8,877 nucleotides of DNA, from positions 1 to 8,877 of the forward strand of contig CAMPHL010000076.1 in NCBI GenBank assembly GCA_946885905.1, in the 5' to 3' direction. Position numbers and translations under genes: made by a program. A model generated the notes under the pieces. The model saw only the letters and a program-made list of their open reading frames with translations. It did no database searches and was not told the origin of the DNA. Within the stretch, counting starts at the first letter, position 1. Each line of letters opens with the position of its first letter. This DNA is from an uncultured Pseudomonadota bacterium. GTDB taxonomy: Bacteria > Pseudomonadota > Gammaproteobacteria > Burkholderiales > Usitatibacteraceae. Of the stretch, positions 6,040-8,877 are shown piece by piece.

Positions 6040-7212
6040 GTGGTGCGGTCCGAGACCGATCCCGCGGCGAGGAAGCTCCTGCTGCTTAGCGTTTCTGCCG
6101 GAGCCGGCCACATGCGGGCGGCCGAGGCGTTGCGTGAAACCGCGAAGGCACACCCCGCGCGCCTCAGTGCCACGCACCTCGACGTGATGAATTACGTGCC
6201 CCGCGGTTTCAGCGCCGTCTACAAGGATTTATACGTCGCCCTGGTCGAGCGGCACCCTTCGATCTGGCGCTACGTCTACGAAACGACCAACGAGGCGCCC
6301 CCTGACGGGCTGGTGCAGCGCATGAGGCGGCTCATGGAGCGATTGAATACCCGGGCGCTGCGAAAGGCCATCGCCACCGAGCGTCCCGACGCCATCATCT
6401 GCACGCATTTCCTGCCGGCGGAGCTGCTCGCGCGCGGCATCCGCAAGTCGGAGGTCACGTGCCCGGTGTGGGTCCAGGTAACCGACTTCGACCTGCACCG
6501 CATGTGGGTGATACCCCGCATGCGCGGCTACTTTGCCGCCAACGAAGAGGTCGCCTTCCGGATGAAGGCGCACGGCCTGGCAGAGGACGCGATCCACGTC
6601 ACCGGCATCCCGGTGATGCCGGCTTTCGGCGAGAAGCGCGACCGATTTCACTGCGCGCGAGAGCATGGCCTGGACGCTTCCCGCACGACCATCCTGCTGA
6701 TGGGCGGGGGTGAAGGCCTGGGCGGCCTCGCAACCGTCGCCGAGCGCCTGCTGGGTCTCGAAGAGGACTTCCAGCTGGTCGCCATGGCGGGAAGGAACGC
6801 CGAGGCGTTGGCCGCGCTCAAGTCGCTGCAGGCGCGCTTCCCGGGGCGGCTTCTCGCACAGGGATTTACCGACAGGGTCGCGAGCCTCATGGCCTGCGCC
6901 GATTTCGCCATCACCAAGCCGGGCGGGCTCACGACATCCGAATGCCTCGCGATGGGGTTGCCGATGATCGTGAACGCGCCCATTCCCGGACAGGAGGAAC
7001 GCAACGCAGACGTGCTCCTGCAGGAAGGCGTAGCCCTCAAGGCTTTCGACGCGGCGACGCTGGAGTACCGCGTGCGGGAGCTGGTGCGGCATCCGGAGCA
7101 GCTGGCCGGCATGCGCGTACGGGCGCGCGCACTCGGGCGCCCACAAGCCGCGCGCAGCGTGCTGGACGTGGTCTTGTCCGCTGCCCCGATCAGGCCGGCC
7201 CCTGGCCCTTGA
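6040..7212 (+). CDS. Glycosyltransferase, MGDG synthase / processive diacylglycerol glucosyltransferase (UgtP) type
   Basis: This family (GT28, GT-B fold) transfers glucose or galactose from a UDP-sugar to diacylglycerol at the membrane surface; MurG is the related lipid I enzyme. The 390-residue protein has an N-terminal MGDG-synthase-like domain (about 12-180), opening with LLLLSVSAGAGHMRAAEAL and containing YKDLYVAL at 61-68 and WVQVTDFDLH at 144-153. A C-terminal GT28 domain (about 185-375) follows, with VTGIPV at 187-192, LLMGGGEGLGGL at 219-230, GFTDRV at 275-280, and the sugar-nucleotide-binding region ADFAITKPGGLTTSECLAMG at 287-306 followed by PIPGQEERNADVL at 314-326. No signal peptide is seen. 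The start is GTG at 6040, or the adjacent GTG at 6043; a later ATG would remove the SAGAGH loop. No Shine-Dalgarno is visible. The acceptor and sugar cannot be read from the sequence: a glycolipid product is the family expectation, and a different polyprenyl or lipid acceptor is possible. Confidence 0.85.
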   Translation: MVRSETDPAARKLLLLSVSAGAGHMRAAEALRETAKAHPARLSATHLDVMNYVPRGFSAVYKDLYVALVERHPSIWRYVYETTNEAPPDGLVQRMRRLMERLNTRALRKAIATERPDAIICTHFLPAELLARGIRKSEVTCPVWVQVTDFDLHRMWVIPRMRGYFAANEEVAFRMKAHGLAEDAIHVTGIPVMPAFGEKRDRFHCAREHGLDASRTTILLMGGGEGLGGLATVAERLLGLEEDFQLVAMAGRNAEALAALKSLQARFPGRLLAQGFTDRVASLMACADFAITKPGGLTTSECLAMGLPMIVNAPIPGQEERNADVLLQEGVALKAFDAATLEYRVRELVRHPEQLAGMRVRARALGRPQAARSVLDVVLSAAPIRPAPGP

Positions 7213-8380
7213 AGGGGTTCCTCTGCGGTGGCTCGCCTGCAGGGGCCAGTTGCTGGAGGAACTTCGTGACGAGGGGCCCGATCACGGGGTTCGTATGTCG
7301 CCCGTACACGGTCAGCGAAGCCGCGACGGCACCGAGCCGGGCTTTGGGCTCGAGCGCGGTGCGGCCATAGGTCAGTCGACGGCACCGGTGCCGGATCCCG
7401 TCCTCGATGGCCGTTTGCAGCAACCTCAGGTAGATGGGCAGCTCGCGGTTGGCCTCGACATCGTGGCCAACCACGTAGGCGAGGGCCGTGTCGCCGTCGA
7501 TGATCGTGGTGATGAAGCCCAGGATGCGGGAAGGATCGCGCAGCACGGTACAGCTGAAGCGCTCACCCAGGTGGCGCGAGAGCGCGGGGAAGAGCGCGCG
7601 CTTCAGCGTCACGAACCGATTGACGCTCTGCTCGTGCACCTGGACATGCAGCGCGATGAGCTCGTCGGCGTGGCCTTCCAAGTCGCTCACCCTCTCGATG
7701 ACGCACCCCGCGCGTGCGAGCGCTTCGTCCATGTCGACGGAGGCCTTGCGGTACTTGCTCTTGAGCGCTCCGCGGTAATCCTCGAACGACTCCCAGGAGG
7801 GATCGAGCGCAAGCACCATGTCGGGCTCGGCCTTCATCGGCCGGAAGCCGAGCTTCTCCAAGGAGCGGGCCGCGAGGGTTTCGCGCGGGGAGATGTCGAG
7901 CACGAGTTGCAGGCTCGCCGAACGGATCGCCTCGTCCGCGTCGCCCGCTCGATCGATCGCTTGGGTCACGAGCGGCCAGAGCGCTTGCGGATCGGCGCCG
8001 GGTGCGAGCGCCATGCCGGATGTGCCCCAGCCCATGAAATTTCCCCACATGAAGATGCGTGCCCGCACCCGCGACATGACGCTGCGCACGAGCTTCGGCG
8101 CCGCCTCCGCGGCAGCGCCCGAAGGTATGCGGTCCGCGTGCAGGGCAAGCAGCTGGCCGGACATCACTGCGACCGGAACGTCCCCGTCGGTGAGGACCCC
8201 ATAACGGGGCTTCAACGTATCCGGCATGGCTTCCTCGAAGGCGAGCAGGAAGGGCGCCTTCATGAAAAGCGGGCTCGCACCGGTCACCGCCACCCAGTCC
8301 GCAATGCCGCAAGCTTCCAGCCGCTCCTCGACGCGAAAAAGGAGAGGGCGCCCGGCTGCCCGTTTGATCTCAATGGCCAT
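7190..8380 (-). CDS. FemAB/BioF2-like GNAT-fold acyltransferase
   Basis: I read this 396-residue cytoplasmic protein as a double GNAT-fold transferase of the FemAB / BioF2-like kind, a group that moves acyl or aminoacyl groups, often onto cell-wall precursors or surface polymers. Supporting features are an N-terminal half with SPLFMKAPFLLAFEEAMP (about 36-53), a second half beginning with DYRGALKSKYRKASVDM (201-217), and the closing motif YLRLLQTAIEDGIRHR (317-332) followed by LTYGRTALEPKARLGA (336-351). That last arrangement is typical of the final GNAT helix and strand in these families. There is no signal peptide or membrane segment. The ATG at 8380 lies inside the end of the upstream acyltransferase gene (11-base overlap), preceded by AGGA at a short distance, so the two are co-transcribed and probably translationally coupled. 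The 3' end overlaps the convergent glycosyltransferase gene by 23 bases. The exact substrate is unknown; the family assignment is from motif pattern only. Confidence 0.65.
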   Translation of the reverse strand: MAIEIKRAAGRPLLFRVEERLEACGIADWVAVTGASPLFMKAPFLLAFEEAMPDTLKPRYGVLTDGDVPVAVMSGQLLALHADRIPSGAAAEAAPKLVRSVMSRVRARIFMWGNFMGWGTSGMALAPGADPQALWPLVTQAIDRAGDADEAIRSASLQLVLDISPRETLAARSLEKLGFRPMKAEPDMVLALDPSWESFEDYRGALKSKYRKASVDMDEALARAGCVIERVSDLEGHADELIALHVQVHEQSVNRFVTLKRALFPALSRHLGERFSCTVLRDPSRILGFITTIIDGDTALAYVVGHDVEANRELPIYLRLLQTAIEDGIRHRCRRLTYGRTALEPKARLGAVAASLTVYGRHTNPVIGPLVTKFLQQLAPAGEPPQRNPFKGQGPA

Positions 8381-8876
8381 GCATTCCTGCCGGCGCGGGT
8401 CGCCGGGCGGCTATCAGGTGGGCCATCCGTCGCCGCGCGGGTTGCTCGACCCATCCGTACAGCGCGAACGCGATGGCCAGCGTGATGGCGATGCTCGCCA
8501 GGACTTCGATGATCGAGTGCGTCCGCGGCGCGCCATCGGGTCGGAACACGAGCGCGATCACAGGCAAATGCACGAGGAAGAAACCGTAGCTCGCCTCCCC
8601 GAGCATCCGGAAGCCGCGCCATTCCAGGAAGATCGACCAGGAGGGCCGCAATGCGAAGCCGTAGATGATGGCGAGGAAGGGCAGCGAGAGCAGCCCGTTG
8701 TGGATCAGAGGATATGGAATGTGGTCCTGGCGGAGGACTACCGCGAGCAACGCCACGAGCCCACCCCAGACGAGCGGCCCCGCCCAACGCGGGTCTACGG
8801 CCTGGCGCAGGAAGAACAGCGCACCGCAGACACCCACGAGGAACTCGGGCAGGCGCACCAAGGGATTGAACCGGAG
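8370..8876 (-). CDS. Acyltransferase-3 family (OafA/NolL-type) membrane protein, C-terminal part
   Basis: Only the last 168 codons lie in the window; the frame is open to the right edge, so the N terminus with the catalytic His lies outside. Acyltransferase-3 proteins are inner-membrane enzymes that acetylate or succinylate sugars of LPS, exopolysaccharide, Nod factors or other exported glycans. Family marks here are FNPLVRLPEFLVGVCGAL at the visible start, then a series of hydrophobic segments (around VWGGLVALLAVVL, LLSLPFLAIIYGFAL and IIEVLASIAITLAIAFALYG). GEASYGFFLVHLPVIALVF corresponds to the conserved SY-x-x-Y/F-L-x-H segment, and the final YGWVEQPARRRM corresponds to the family's closing W-x-E-x-P-x-R motif. 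The gene ends 11 bases inside the start of the GNAT gene, placing it upstream in the same minus-strand operon. The substrate cannot be told from this fragment. Confidence 0.88.
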   Translation of the reverse strand, partial: LRFNPLVRLPEFLVGVCGALFFLRQAVDPRWAGPLVWGGLVALLAVVLRQDHIPYPLIHNGLLSLPFLAIIYGFALRPSWSIFLEWRGFRMLGEASYGFFLVHLPVIALVFRPDGAPRTHSIIEVLASIAITLAIAFALYGWVEQPARRRMAHLIAARRPAPAGMHGH

Positions 8877-8877
8877 C

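Noticed and set aside
7199..7217. CCCCT/AGGGG inverted repeat near the convergent gene ends, as a possible bidirectional terminator
   Set aside because: Only 5 bp with a 9-base loop and no T-tract on either strand; such short repeats are expected by chance in this base composition.
7250..8485. 411-codon plus-strand frame opposite the GNAT gene
   Set aside because: Antisense shadow rich in Arg, Gly, His and Asp. The minus-strand frame has GNAT/FemAB-like motifs and overlaps sensibly with the upstream acyltransferase.

Overview
The window is high-GC bacterial chromosome that reads like core, vertically inherited DNA. Gene content and order (fmt-def on one strand, diverging from a LysM-domain gene, dprA and topA on the other) are typical of Betaproteobacteria and related Gammaproteobacteria. 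I see no insertion sequence, phage gene, tRNA, rRNA, CRISPR array or obvious transfer boundary. The genus cannot be fixed from sequence alone.

Layout. On the minus strand from 939 down to the left edge lie def (peptide deformylase) and the first 143 codons of fmt (methionyl-tRNA formyltransferase). These two enzymes remove and add the formyl group of initiator methionine. A 117-base AT-richer divergent spacer (940-1056) separates def from the plus-strand genes and carries a perfect 9-bp inverted repeat. The first plus-strand gene encodes a secreted LysM protein that I identify as TsaP, the peptidoglycan anchor of the type IV pilus secretin. It ends in a textbook intrinsic terminator. dprA (RecA loader of natural transformation) and topA (DNA topoisomerase I) follow as a tight pair only 10 bases apart. 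A GC-rich hairpin spans the topA stop codon, and 16 bases after that stop a glycosyltransferase of the MGDG-synthase/UgtP type begins.

The right end is a second minus-strand unit: the C-terminal part of an acyltransferase-3 family membrane protein (entering from the right edge), overlapped by 11 bases by a FemAB/BioF2-like GNAT protein. The GNAT gene runs tail-to-tail into the glycosyltransferase gene with a 23-base overlap.

How the genes may work together: def/fmt form a translation-initiation module; tsaP and dprA both belong to processes linked to natural transformation (pilus exit pore, handling of incoming ssDNA); topA is housekeeping. The last three genes all look like envelope or surface-glycan/lipid modification enzymes and are the least characterised part. 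No wholly new system is evident. The most useful leads are the glycosyltransferase/acyltransferase/GNAT group and the three structured non-coding elements.
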